NCBI GenBank assembly: GCA_019637955.1 | Contig: JAHBUS010000007.1 | Span: forward strand, 181,434 to 245,433 | Origin: Pseudobdellovibrionaceae bacterium | GTDB taxonomy: Bacteria > Bdellovibrionota > Bdellovibrionia > Bdellovibrionales > Bdellovibrionaceae | Direction of reading: 5' to 3' | DNA: 64,000 nt | Translations under genes and position numbers: made by a program | Shown: positions 24,478-32,735 of the stretch, in pieces | How the letters are laid out: each line of letters begins with the position of its first letter | Position numbering within the stretch: position 1 is the stretch's first letter | The notes under the pieces: model-generated | The model's database searches: none | What the model was told of the DNA's origin: nothing | The model's input: the letters and a program-made list of their open reading frames with translations, nothing else

Positions 24478-25743
24478 ATGCAGATGAATAATGTAATCGC
24501 GCAAATCAAATCCTTCGACTGGAAAAAACACGAGGCACGAATCAAGGAATTTGCAAAGCAAAGACCCGTTCCTGTCGGGATTGTCGTTGTCGTTCTGATT
24601 GCCCTCGTGAACGTGCTTGGTCTGAGCAGCAAAAACGAAAGCCGCATCGTTGAGCGCGGGACGAATATCGACTTCCAGAAAGGCCGCATCTTAAATGATC
24701 GTGAAAGCACATTCTACTATGGAAAAGAGCGTCTGCTTTCGCAAAAAGCCCAAAATATGATGGAGGGGCAAGCCAAGCTCGAAGCTCGTTTGTTGGAGTT
24801 AGAAAAGAAGCTCCAAGAGGCGCAAAGCCAAGCTGCTTCTCAAGGGAAATCAGACGCGGTTCCCGTCGTCGGAGGATCGCAAGACCTTGGTTTTGGCGGC
24901 GTTTCTTCGGGCCAGGTGCCTGAACAGCCGCTTCAGCTCTACGGTGTACCTCAAGATGGGTTGAGATCTTCTGTCACGCCTTTACAGGCGCGTGGGCGCT
25001 CTCGCGGGGTATCTCGCAAAGGGTCTGATCTGATCTCATTTCCGGTGAAGTCTGAGAGCAAGACCGAAGGCGTGGTTCTTCCTGCCGGAAGCTATGTGAA
25101 GGCCAAAGTTCTAACTGGTGTCGATGTGCCTGAAGGAAAAACGTACCCCGTTTTGATGGTGCTCGATTTTTCCTATATCGCGCCTAACGATCACAAAATC
25201 GACCTTTCTGGTTGCTTCATGATCGCCAAAGCACAAGGCGACCTCTCCACTGAGCGCGTTCAAATGCAAGCCACGAAAATGAGTTGCGTTTCTAAAAAAG
25301 GAAACATGTTCGAGCGCGATGTGAATGGATTTATCGCTGACGACAAAGATGGATCGTTTGCGATGAAAGGCAAAGTGAACTCCAAGCAAGGCCGAGTGGC
25401 GGCGATGGCATTCATGTCCGGCGTCGTTGAAGGCGTTGGAAAGGCTGTGCAAGCGTCACAAACCACACAAAGCACGAATGCTTTTGGCGGCGGCACGTCG
25501 TTAATGACTGGCGACTCCGCAAAATACGCCGTTGCGGGTGGCGCATCGAACGCCGCAGGAATGGTTGCTCAGTGGTACTTGCAGCAAGCGCAAAATCTCT
25601 CACCCACAGTTGAAGTTGGTTCAGGCCGCGATGTGTGGATTGTGATGAACGACAAAGTGAAATTGCCTGAAGAATTTTTCCGCAAAGAAAGGATGGAAGG
25701 AAATGAAAGCATTTACTCTTATTTCAGTCGCGTACTTGAGTAG
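24478..25743 (+). CDS. traB: TraB-like (VirB10-class) core protein
   Basis: A 421-aa protein with an inner-membrane helix (PVPVGIVVVVLIALVNVLGL), a coiled-coil (NMMEGQAKLEARLLELEKKLQEAQSQA), a proline-poor linker and the C-terminal beta-barrel domain beginning VVLPAGSYVKAKVLTGVDVPEG, a hallmark of TraB/VirB10. It spans both membranes and forms the outer-membrane pore ring with TraK and TraV. Confidence 0.88.
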   Translation: MQMNNVIAQIKSFDWKKHEARIKEFAKQRPVPVGIVVVVLIALVNVLGLSSKNESRIVERGTNIDFQKGRILNDRESTFYYGKERLLSQKAQNMMEGQAKLEARLLELEKKLQEAQSQAASQGKSDAVPVVGGSQDLGFGGVSSGQVPEQPLQLYGVPQDGLRSSVTPLQARGRSRGVSRKGSDLISFPVKSESKTEGVVLPAGSYVKAKVLTGVDVPEGKTYPVLMVLDFSYIAPNDHKIDLSGCFMIAKAQGDLSTERVQMQATKMSCVSKKGNMFERDVNGFIADDKDGSFAMKGKVNSKQGRVAAMAFMSGVVEGVGKAVQASQTTQSTNAFGGGTSLMTGDSAKYAVAGGASNAAGMVAQWYLQQAQNLSPTVEVGSGRDVWIVMNDKVKLPEEFFRKERMEGNESIYSYFSRVLE

Positions 25744-26074
25744 CATTTTCGTTGGCTGTGCAAGCGTCAACCAAGGTTCAGTTCTAGAAGAACGCGCTGG
25801 CTACAACACTCCTTCGCCGAACATGAATTTGTCAGGCGCAGGGAGTGTCAAATATGTCCCGTCAAGGGTTCCTGAAAAAGTGATTGTTCCTTGGCTTCAC
25901 GCAAAGGAGCTGCCCTCAAAAGACTACTTTTGGGGTGCGTGGCTTTCCGTCGTTGTGATGCCCGAGAGTTGGGAGATGAAAAAGGTCGATGTGCCGAAAA
26001 CAGAAAAAGCAAAAGCCATCAAACGTACTCCCGACAAACCCACGGCGTCTCCTCCGAAGCTAAAGAAACCATAA
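25703..26074 (+). CDS. traV: TraV-like (VirB7-class) lipoprotein
   Basis: A 123-aa protein with a lipoprotein signal (LISVAYLSSIFVGC, lipid Cys about 19) and a Pro/Lys-rich tail. It overlaps traB by 41 bp with its own GGAAGGAA site. Position between TraB and TraC and the lipobox support a TraV/VirB7 role; sequence similarity is weak. Confidence 0.65.
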   Translation: MKAFTLISVAYLSSIFVGCASVNQGSVLEERAGYNTPSPNMNLSGAGSVKYVPSRVPEKVIVPWLHAKELPSKDYFWGAWLSVVVMPESWEMKKVDVPKTEKAKAIKRTPDKPTASPPKLKKP

Positions 26075-26108
26075 GAGACGCCACAGCCACATTTTATAAA
26101 GGAGCTTT

Positions 26109-28637
26109 ATGTTTGGTCTTGAAAAAACAACTGATGAAATTATTGAATCGACACTCGCCAGCCGCACAAAGTTTGTGCGAGCAATTTTTGAACGCCCGGA
26201 TTCATTCGCAAAAATTCTTCCCTATGAGGAGTATTTGAAAGAAGCCGGAATGTTCGTACTTAAAGATGGCTCTCTCGGAGCGATTTTTGAGATTGACTTA
26301 GTAGAGCATGAACCGCTTGAAGCCGGACGCATTGTGAGCGTCGTTGAAGGATTGAAAACTTGGTTTCAGCTCTCGGAGCGATGCACGTTGCAAATCCTCT
26401 TCGATCAATCCCACATTCCAGCCCGTGATCCAGTGTGGAATTTTGAGTCGAGTGGATTCAAACACGCTCATCCGGTATCGGAAGCAATCTACAAGGCACG
26501 TCTTGAAACATTTAAGGGGTTTTGCGAAGGAAAGCACCGTCTTTCTCCCATGCGAAGAAAGGCTCTGCTCTCTATTCGCTATTTCCCTGACCGAGAGAGT
26601 ATGAAGTCCATTCTTCGCCTCATGGAACGTGGCGAAGGGCTTCTCTTCGATACGATGAACACGATGACGATGGAAGCGTCAGAGTTTTCTCAAATCTTAG
26701 CGCAATTCATTGACAGCTCGAAGGTTCCACTCAAGCGCGTGAATGGCGCGGAGCTTGTCGATTTTTTGCGTCGGTTCTTCAATCCGAAAGAATATCTGGA
26801 ACGCGACTTCGCACCATTCAATCCGCATATCTCGATTTCTGAGCAGATCGTCTATGCAGGTCCGACCGGAAGCCTTGAAGGTCTTGAGCGCGAAGGAATA
26901 AAAACCCGCACGATTACTCTCAAAACCAGTCCTCGTCGCGTGATCCCCGGCGGTATGGCGGGCTTTCTAACACTGAACTTTCCGTTTCGTCTTTCGCTCA
27001 ATTTCAGTTTTCCACGAACCGCGAAAATCAAGAGCTACTTCGACACGAAGGAATTTTTCTTGCAAAACAGTCCGAGTGCCCGAGCCCGTCGTCAACAGCA
27101 GGAATTAAAGGAGATTCAAGAGCGTTTGGCTCATGACGAACGCTGTCTGTTTATGACGTTCTCGGTAATTATCGAAGGAGAAACAGAGGAAATTCTTAAC
27201 CAGCGCACTCGCGCTATCACCAGCGTTTTCCATAACGATCTGGAATGTGAAGTGATCCGAGAGGAAATGATCGGTTTTGGCTTATGCCTCAATAGTCTTC
27301 CTCTGTTTTACACTCCGGCCTCCGATCATTCGAGCCAGAGATTTATTCGTATTATGAACAAAGATGCGGCGAAACTGCTACCTGTTTTCGACTCCTATCG
27401 TGGAATGGAAAACCCTCTTCAGCTTTACCTATCACGGGAAAACAATCTTGTTCGTTTTTCGTGGATGAACAACCCGATCTCAAATCACACGGCTATTCTT
27501 GGCGATACGGGATCAGGAAAAAGTAAGTTCGCCCTGGACTGTGTGCAAGCCATTAAACTTAGAGGACCCAAAGCCGTGGAGCCGATGGTTTTCGTCATCG
27601 ACAAACGTGCCAGTTGTGAGGCTTTGTGCCGTGAGTTTGATGGCGATTTGAGTGTGTTCACGCCCAATCGTGAAATGCCATTTTCACCGTTTCGCGGTGT
27701 CTTCGACGATTCCAAGGTGCAGTTTTTAACAAAGCTGATTCTGACCGCAGTCAAACTCACCAGCACGTCGTTTGAAATGGAAAGCCACCACTTAGCGATT
27801 GTGTCTCGTGCTCTGAAAGAGGCGTACTTGCGCCGTGCCCGCGAGCGTGGCGTTGGCTTTGACGACGGGAACCTCGTAGCAATCGACTCCGGCGAGGAAA
27901 TATCAGTTTCTATGGATGACGTGATCGCCGCCATGTCGGGACTCACTTCCGGGGATGAGTTTGAGTCGCTGAAAGATCAGATTGCCGATCTCATTACGCG
28001 TCTTATGCCGTTTTACGGTGATGGCGTGTATGCACCATTTTTTCGAGGACAGGCAAAGAAAAAGAAAGTTTCGATGAAACTTCTCTACGCCTACGACTTG
28101 GAAGCATTGGATTCCGACGAAACGCTCAAAGTTCTTATGAGTATGTGCGTGATTAACGAAATCATGGGCATGATGGGAACACCGGAAAACCTCAAGCGTG
28201 GCGGTGTGGCCTACATCGAAGAACTTGGCTGTCTTGGCCGAGATAATCCCATTGTGGGCGACTTCGTAGTGGAAGCTGCCGAAACTATGCGGAAGATGGG
28301 ATTTTTCCTTATTGGCGTGGCTCCGAACCCAATCATCTTCTTTGAAACTGAGGCGGGAAAAGCCGTTTGGCGTGGAGCTGACAATTTCTTCTTTCTGAAA
28401 ATGAGTCCCGATAACGTGCGCTACCTGGCCGAAAATTCATCTCTTATGGGGCCAGCTCCACTAGAAATTGTAGGAAGTCTTGAAACCATCCCGAACGAAT
28501 ATGCCGAGGTCTACTACACCAATAAGACTGGCACCGAACAAGGTGCGTTTCGTTACATCCAATCACACCTGGATCGAGCTTCAAGCGTGAACAGCGAACG
28601 TGATCGCCAAGCTCTTGAAGCGGCTCCTGCCTCATAA
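26109..28637 (+). CDS. traC: TraC/VirB4-family conjugation ATPase
   Basis: An 842-aa protein: N-terminal TraC domain, then Walker A ILGDTGSGKSKFALDC (about 463-472), DKRASCEALCREFDGD, Walker B-like GVAYIEELGCLG and C-terminal FFFLKMSPDNVRYLAE. It is the main energy supplier of pilus biogenesis, at the inner membrane. AAAGGAG precedes the start. Confidence 0.92.
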   Translation: MFGLEKTTDEIIESTLASRTKFVRAIFERPDSFAKILPYEEYLKEAGMFVLKDGSLGAIFEIDLVEHEPLEAGRIVSVVEGLKTWFQLSERCTLQILFDQSHIPARDPVWNFESSGFKHAHPVSEAIYKARLETFKGFCEGKHRLSPMRRKALLSIRYFPDRESMKSILRLMERGEGLLFDTMNTMTMEASEFSQILAQFIDSSKVPLKRVNGAELVDFLRRFFNPKEYLERDFAPFNPHISISEQIVYAGPTGSLEGLEREGIKTRTITLKTSPRRVIPGGMAGFLTLNFPFRLSLNFSFPRTAKIKSYFDTKEFFLQNSPSARARRQQQELKEIQERLAHDERCLFMTFSVIIEGETEEILNQRTRAITSVFHNDLECEVIREEMIGFGLCLNSLPLFYTPASDHSSQRFIRIMNKDAAKLLPVFDSYRGMENPLQLYLSRENNLVRFSWMNNPISNHTAILGDTGSGKSKFALDCVQAIKLRGPKAVEPMVFVIDKRASCEALCREFDGDLSVFTPNREMPFSPFRGVFDDSKVQFLTKLILTAVKLTSTSFEMESHHLAIVSRALKEAYLRRARERGVGFDDGNLVAIDSGEEISVSMDDVIAAMSGLTSGDEFESLKDQIADLITRLMPFYGDGVYAPFFRGQAKKKKVSMKLLYAYDLEALDSDETLKVLMSMCVINEIMGMMGTPENLKRGGVAYIEELGCLGRDNPIVGDFVVEAAETMRKMGFFLIGVAPNPIIFFETEAGKAVWRGADNFFFLKMSPDNVRYLAENSSLMGPAPLEIVGSLETIPNEYAEVYYTNKTGTEQGAFRYIQSHLDRASSVNSERDRQALEAAPAS

Positions 28638-28694
28638 ATCTGGGCGAGGTTTTAGATGGCAGGAACAAAAACGATTTTTAAGAAAGGATTTGGA

Positions 28695-30011
28695 ATGAAA
28701 ATGATATTTTTCGCATTTGGCCTCTTGTTCTCATTGGGAGCATGGGCCAGCGATAGCGATTTTAGTTATCGCAACCGAAGTGAATTTAGGCCGAACGACT
28801 ACCTTTTCAAGCGCCAAGAGCTTCGTCGCGACCCGGTATTCGACGACTATCGAACAGTCGATGTTGGCGTAAATCTCGGAATTGGTTCTGATTGTGGCCG
28901 CGTAGATTTTAAGAGTACGTTGCAAGCCAGTCTCAAGAACATTCTCGATAGTCGCTATTTTGGCGATATGGGAAAGGACATCATCGCGGGTTCTCCGATG
29001 CTGATGGCCTGTTACTTCAGCCCGACGTGGTGTGCAATTCTGAAACACTCGCAAATCAACGCGAATTTCATGTCACAGATGCGACTCAATCAGTGTTCCC
29101 TCATGGACAAGTACACGGATTCGCGTGTGCAGGAATTTTACGAGGAACGTCAGGGATGCGTTCACCGCGAAATCGAGCGCAACGGTGGCAATATCGAAAC
29201 CGCCATGCAGACCTGCAACTCGTCCCGCGTTTGGGACACGGATATTGCAAATTGGTCTGGATCGAAATATGGCGACAAGACTAGCTCCAATAAACTCATT
29301 GGAAGCTCTGCGCGTTGGGCGGGCCTCGATACTCCCGCTGCCGAAGGTACTTTGAACCTCGTAAAAAACCTTGTCGGCGATACGGTTATTTCTCGCGGCA
29401 AAGTTTCCGTGGAATACGGTGACAAACCCTTTGGGATCACACCGCGTACGCATTTGGCTGGGATTGAACGCGACATTCAAGAACGACTCTGCCAAGGGTT
29501 GCTGAAGAAAATCGACGCTGCGGGGTCTTACGGCGCAAACGAAGTCATCCGTGGTGCAGACCTCGACGCCGTTACGGGATTGAAGAATCAAGTGCTTCTT
29601 GATCGTCAAACGCTCCGCAACCTTGCTGTCATGCCGTACAGATCGCGTTCCTTGTACTGCCAGCGTCTTGCAAACTCTATCGCTGTTGCGCGGTTCTCGG
29701 ACGACATGAACCGTTCTCTCGATGTTTTGCAGCTTGCAGCTCAAAACCCGAATCTGCCGGAACGACGTAAGAAGGAAATCGAAGACAAACGCGATCAACT
29801 TAAAAATTCAGTTCAATCCACGATTGAGCTGCAAAAAGAGAAAAACGCTCCGCTCAATGAAGTGGTGTCACAGATCAACCAGGAAGGCGAAGGTCTTCAT
29901 GTTGAGCTATCACGCGAACGCATGACGCGAGATCGAGTGGAATTGGATTCCCATGCGGCACAAGGTCAGTTCTTCGACTGCGCCGATGGCGTTCTCTGTG
30001 ACCGGAACTAA
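28695..30011 (+). CDS. traH: TraH-like conjugation protein
   Basis: A 438-aa protein with a signal peptide (MKMIFFAFGLLFSLGAWAS) and several cysteines: DCGRVDF near the mature start, ACYFSPTWC, CEPxx-like spacing and a final CADGVLC. There is a long charged helical region near the C-terminus. Length, export, Cys content and place directly before TraG match F TraH. ATG 28695 has AAAGG; ATG 28656 is an alternative. Likely a substrate of TraF. The call rests mainly on context. Confidence 0.65.
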   Translation: MKMIFFAFGLLFSLGAWASDSDFSYRNRSEFRPNDYLFKRQELRRDPVFDDYRTVDVGVNLGIGSDCGRVDFKSTLQASLKNILDSRYFGDMGKDIIAGSPMLMACYFSPTWCAILKHSQINANFMSQMRLNQCSLMDKYTDSRVQEFYEERQGCVHREIERNGGNIETAMQTCNSSRVWDTDIANWSGSKYGDKTSSNKLIGSSARWAGLDTPAAEGTLNLVKNLVGDTVISRGKVSVEYGDKPFGITPRTHLAGIERDIQERLCQGLLKKIDAAGSYGANEVIRGADLDAVTGLKNQVLLDRQTLRNLAVMPYRSRSLYCQRLANSIAVARFSDDMNRSLDVLQLAAQNPNLPERRKKEIEDKRDQLKNSVQSTIELQKEKNAPLNEVVSQINQEGEGLHVELSRERMTRDRVELDSHAAQGQFFDCADGVLCDRN

Positions 30012-30022
30012 GGAGGAGGACT

Positions 30023-31561
30023 ATGTTTTCAAGTACAGCTTATGAAGCCCTCTATCAACTCCTTGGCTTGAACCTTCACGCGAAGTTCATCGAGGTGATT
30101 ACGGGCGAAACTTTCTTCAAGGGACTGGCGCTGATTATCTTCGGCGCAGTCTTCTTCTTTACGGTTCTGAAGTTCGTCTCTCGTTACCTTCCTGGGTCGC
30201 TTATTGAGAGAAAGCAGATCCCGCTATCACGTTTCGTGAAAATCGTCGCGTGTTTGTTCTTGGGACTTGCGATTCTTCGCGTGGGTACGGATGCCCAGGT
30301 TAAGGACTTCCAAGGGAAGAACTGGACCGACAATCCCTATGTGCAAACCCACTCTGGCGAAATCCAACCGCATTATCGAGTGAGTATTGTGTTCAGTATT
30401 ATGAGCCGTACCGCCGAAGAACTGACAGGGCTTCTCTCCCGTATCATTGATGGGGTATTTGCCAAGGAAGGCACCTCGCAGCTTACGGCTCCGAATATGT
30501 TCTACAAGGCGATCATGTACGCCGGGATTACGACCATTGACGATCCGGCCTTGCGCGATCAGCTCCGCTTTTACACGGACGAGTGTTTCTCGAAAGTCAT
30601 TCCAAGTCTCGGCGAATTTAAGAACCGCGCTGCGGTTGATGGCTTCTTTCGCGCCAGCCGTGAAATCGACCGTGAGTTGTCGGATGTGAGCATCGACATG
30701 GGCGAAGGAAAAACCACGAACTGTCTTGAGGTGAAGGATTCGACGTTTCAAAAGTTGGAGGATTTTTCGCGCATCAAGACAGAAGGGTTCTTTAGCCGCT
30801 TACCGTGGCCGTCGATCATCGGAATTGCCGAGGCCCAGAAGTACAGTCCCGATACGTTCAAGAATTATACGGCGGCGGCAGCCCTTGCGAACTTTTATGC
30901 CGATCAATCTGAAAGCCGCCTCGGTATTCAAAAAGGGGCTGAGGTTCCGGGTCAAGCCGCCCAGAACTTTCAAACTCTGGGTCGTATTTTTAGCTGGGAC
31001 GGTATTCTGGGGATGCTCGGTATGCGTGACGTGCAAGGAGCGTCAGAGGCCGCAAAACGCTCTCAGGAGTTCAGCGAACACTTATCCCGCGCCCCTCATG
31101 TGGCGGGTTTTGTGCGTATGCTCCTAGTGGCAATTTTTCCGTTTCTGATGTTCTTCGTTGTCGCCGGAAAATGGCGCGTTCTTGTCGTGTGGTTCTGGAT
31201 TTACTTCTCGGTGCTTTTATGGACACCGCTTTGGACACTCCTCTATCACATCATGCTTGGAATCTCGATGTCGTCCGAAATGATGGAGGCGTTCGGCAAC
31301 TTGTCAGACGGAGTATCGCTTTATTCGGCGAGCGTCATCAGGCACCGCATTTATTATATGTTCTCCATTTACTCTTGGCTGCAAATACTTGTCGCCACTC
31401 TTACCACCGGATCGGCCTTCATGTTCCTGAAGCCGCTTCTTGGTGACACGAGCGAGGAGTCTGCGCCTGAGTTTTTGGGAACGGCTCAAAGCATTGCTGG
31501 AACTGGCGTTGAAGTTGGAACTGCCGGAAGCCTCACCGGGGCAGCTAAGGCGGTTCTATGA
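30023..31561 (+). CDS. traG: TraG N-terminal-type membrane protein
   Basis: A 512-aa polytopic protein with hydrophobic segments near 35-55, 72-90, 360-385, 390-415 and 450-475 (FVRMLLVAIFPFLMFFVVAGKWRVLVVWFWIYFSVLLWTPLW and others). It matches the membrane part of F TraG, functionally like VirB6. The large periplasmic C-terminal domain of F TraG, tied to entry exclusion, is missing, as the chain stops soon after the last helix. Confidence 0.8.
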   Translation: MFSSTAYEALYQLLGLNLHAKFIEVITGETFFKGLALIIFGAVFFFTVLKFVSRYLPGSLIERKQIPLSRFVKIVACLFLGLAILRVGTDAQVKDFQGKNWTDNPYVQTHSGEIQPHYRVSIVFSIMSRTAEELTGLLSRIIDGVFAKEGTSQLTAPNMFYKAIMYAGITTIDDPALRDQLRFYTDECFSKVIPSLGEFKNRAAVDGFFRASREIDRELSDVSIDMGEGKTTNCLEVKDSTFQKLEDFSRIKTEGFFSRLPWPSIIGIAEAQKYSPDTFKNYTAAAALANFYADQSESRLGIQKGAEVPGQAAQNFQTLGRIFSWDGILGMLGMRDVQGASEAAKRSQEFSEHLSRAPHVAGFVRMLLVAIFPFLMFFVVAGKWRVLVVWFWIYFSVLLWTPLWTLLYHIMLGISMSSEMMEAFGNLSDGVSLYSASVIRHRIYYMFSIYSWLQILVATLTTGSAFMFLKPLLGDTSEESAPEFLGTAQSIAGTGVEVGTAGSLTGAAKAVL

Positions 31562-31824
31562 TTTCGGTCTTTCAAAAGGCGCGGCACAGCCGCCCTTTGG
31601 GGGTTTGGGGGCGCAGCCCTCAACAAGCGAAAAAGCCCTTTAGGGCAGCTCCTCGGCGAAGCTCTGGCAAAGCCAGAGTCCGGTCACGAAGGGACCGGAC
31701 CGAGGGGGTGTGGGGGCCAAAAGCCCTCACTTTTTTGGGGTGTGTATATACACGCCCTATCTTGCCCGAACCCAAAAGACCCCAAAACGACCACAAACAA
31801 AACGAAGCAAACGAAAGGAAAATC
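31562..31824. other. Candidate oriT (structured, RP4-like nic region)
   Basis: A 263-bp gap with no supported gene, full of inverted repeats: GCGGC/GCCGC (31580s), GCCCT/AGGGC (31635-31646), CTCTGGC/GCCAGAG (31662-31678), GTCCGGTC/GACCGGAC (31678-31700) and the palindrome GTGTATATACAC (31742-31753). Four bases later is CTATCTTGCCCGA, very close to the RP4 nic site CTATCCTG/CCCGG; a nick would fall between 31764 and 31765. It lies just before the MobC-like and relaxase genes, the usual place of a MOBP oriT. Confidence 0.65.
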
Positions 31825-32190
31825 ATGAAACACCAAACCACGGAAAACGGCACAATTTCTATTTTCAAACGACTACCACTGCTTATCATTTTGCTGAGTT
31901 CAATATCTCCGATCTGGTTCACAGCTTGCGCCAGCATCAATCGCAAAGACGATTCCATTCATGCGATCTTAGAAAAGGAAAACGTCCTACTTGAGAAGCT
32001 GCAAGCGGAGCGAGCGCAGCCTGAAGTTGCGCAAGCGATTTCTGAAAACGAAAGTTTGAAGAAAGCCGAAGCGCACCTGGCGCTCGGACTCGAAGAGTTG
32101 ATGACCGCGAACAAAGCGATTCAGTCCAAAATCTTAAAACAAACCAAAGAGGAGGTTCGATATGGGAAAGATCAAAGAATCGACGATTGA
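31825..32190 (+). CDS. Small lipoprotein of the mobilisation region
   Basis: A 121-aa protein. A signal region with lipobox-like FTAC (KRLPLLIILLSSISPIWFTAC) is followed by a helical, coiled-coil-like chain (AILEKENVLLEKLQAERAQPEVAQAISENESLKKAEAHLALGLEEL). ATG 31825 has GAAAGGA; the upstream open frame runs through the oriT-like repeats and is not coding. Possible surface or entry-exclusion role; not established. Confidence 0.6.
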   Translation: MKHQTTENGTISIFKRLPLLIILLSSISPIWFTACASINRKDDSIHAILEKENVLLEKLQAERAQPEVAQAISENESLKKAEAHLALGLEELMTANKAIQSKILKQTKEEVRYGKDQRIDD

Positions 32191-32344
32191 TGTTGGTGAG
32201 GAAGTGGTTCGCGCTACGGGCGAACTAAACGCGACGGTCCAGGAAGCGGCTAAGGCCGCAACGGAAACCGGAGTCGATCAGGAGGAAGTCAAAGGATGGC
32301 TCACAACGATTTTCAAAGCGATCATTGCCGCATTTAAGCCGTGA
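32162..32344 (+). CDS. Small hypothetical protein before mobC
   Basis: A 60-aa protein with an AGGAGG site, overlapping the lipoprotein gene by 29 bp. Amphipathic helical sequence (STIDVGEEVVRATGELNATVQEAAKAATETG) ends in a hydrophobic KGWLTTIFKAIIAAFKP. Function unknown. Confidence 0.5.
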   Translation: MGKIKESTIDVGEEVVRATGELNATVQEAAKAATETGVDQEEVKGWLTTIFKAIIAAFKP

Positions 32345-32381
32345 CCACCAAGGAAATCAAAAAGGACAAAACGGAGGACCT

Positions 32382-32735
32382 ATGACAGAAAATTCAGGAG
32401 GCATTAGAAAGAAAAGACTTCCCACGTCGTGCGTTCAGTTCACGGAACAGGAATATAAGCGGATTCAAAAAATGAAAGACTCACTTGGGCTTTCGATACC
32501 GGACATATTGCGACAAAACACGTTCAGTCGTTCCGATTTGGAGAGTCCGCTTTATACGAGAGAAGACGCTGACCGCATTATCGTGGAATTGAAAAGAATC
32601 GGAAACAATCTGAATCAGATCGCCCACAAGATCAACTCGGGGCTGATGACAGGATGGAGTCAGTCTTTCAATGCCTTGTGGATGGAAATTCTTAACCTTC
32701 GCAAACAGATGGGTGTCAATCGTGGCGTTCGTTGA
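32382..32735 (+). CDS. MobC-like relaxosome accessory protein
   Basis: A 117-aa protein: an RHH-like N-terminal part (RLPTSCVQFTEQEYKRIQKMKDSLGLSIPDILRQNTF) and the MobC signature ELKRIGNNLNQIAHKINSG. It overlaps the relaxase gene by 14 bp. It should bind oriT DNA and help the relaxase open the nic region. ATG 32382 follows GGAGG. Confidence 0.8.
   Translation: MTENSGGIRKKRLPTSCVQFTEQEYKRIQKMKDSLGLSIPDILRQNTFSRSDLESPLYTREDADRIIVELKRIGNNLNQIAHKINSGLMTGWSQSFNALWMEILNLRKQMGVNRGVR

Noticed and set aside
31558..31824. Open frame running from traG into the lipoprotein gene
   Set aside because: Its translation over the hairpin-rich region is low-complexity and Arg-rich; the GAAAGGA site and lipoprotein signal place the start at 31825.
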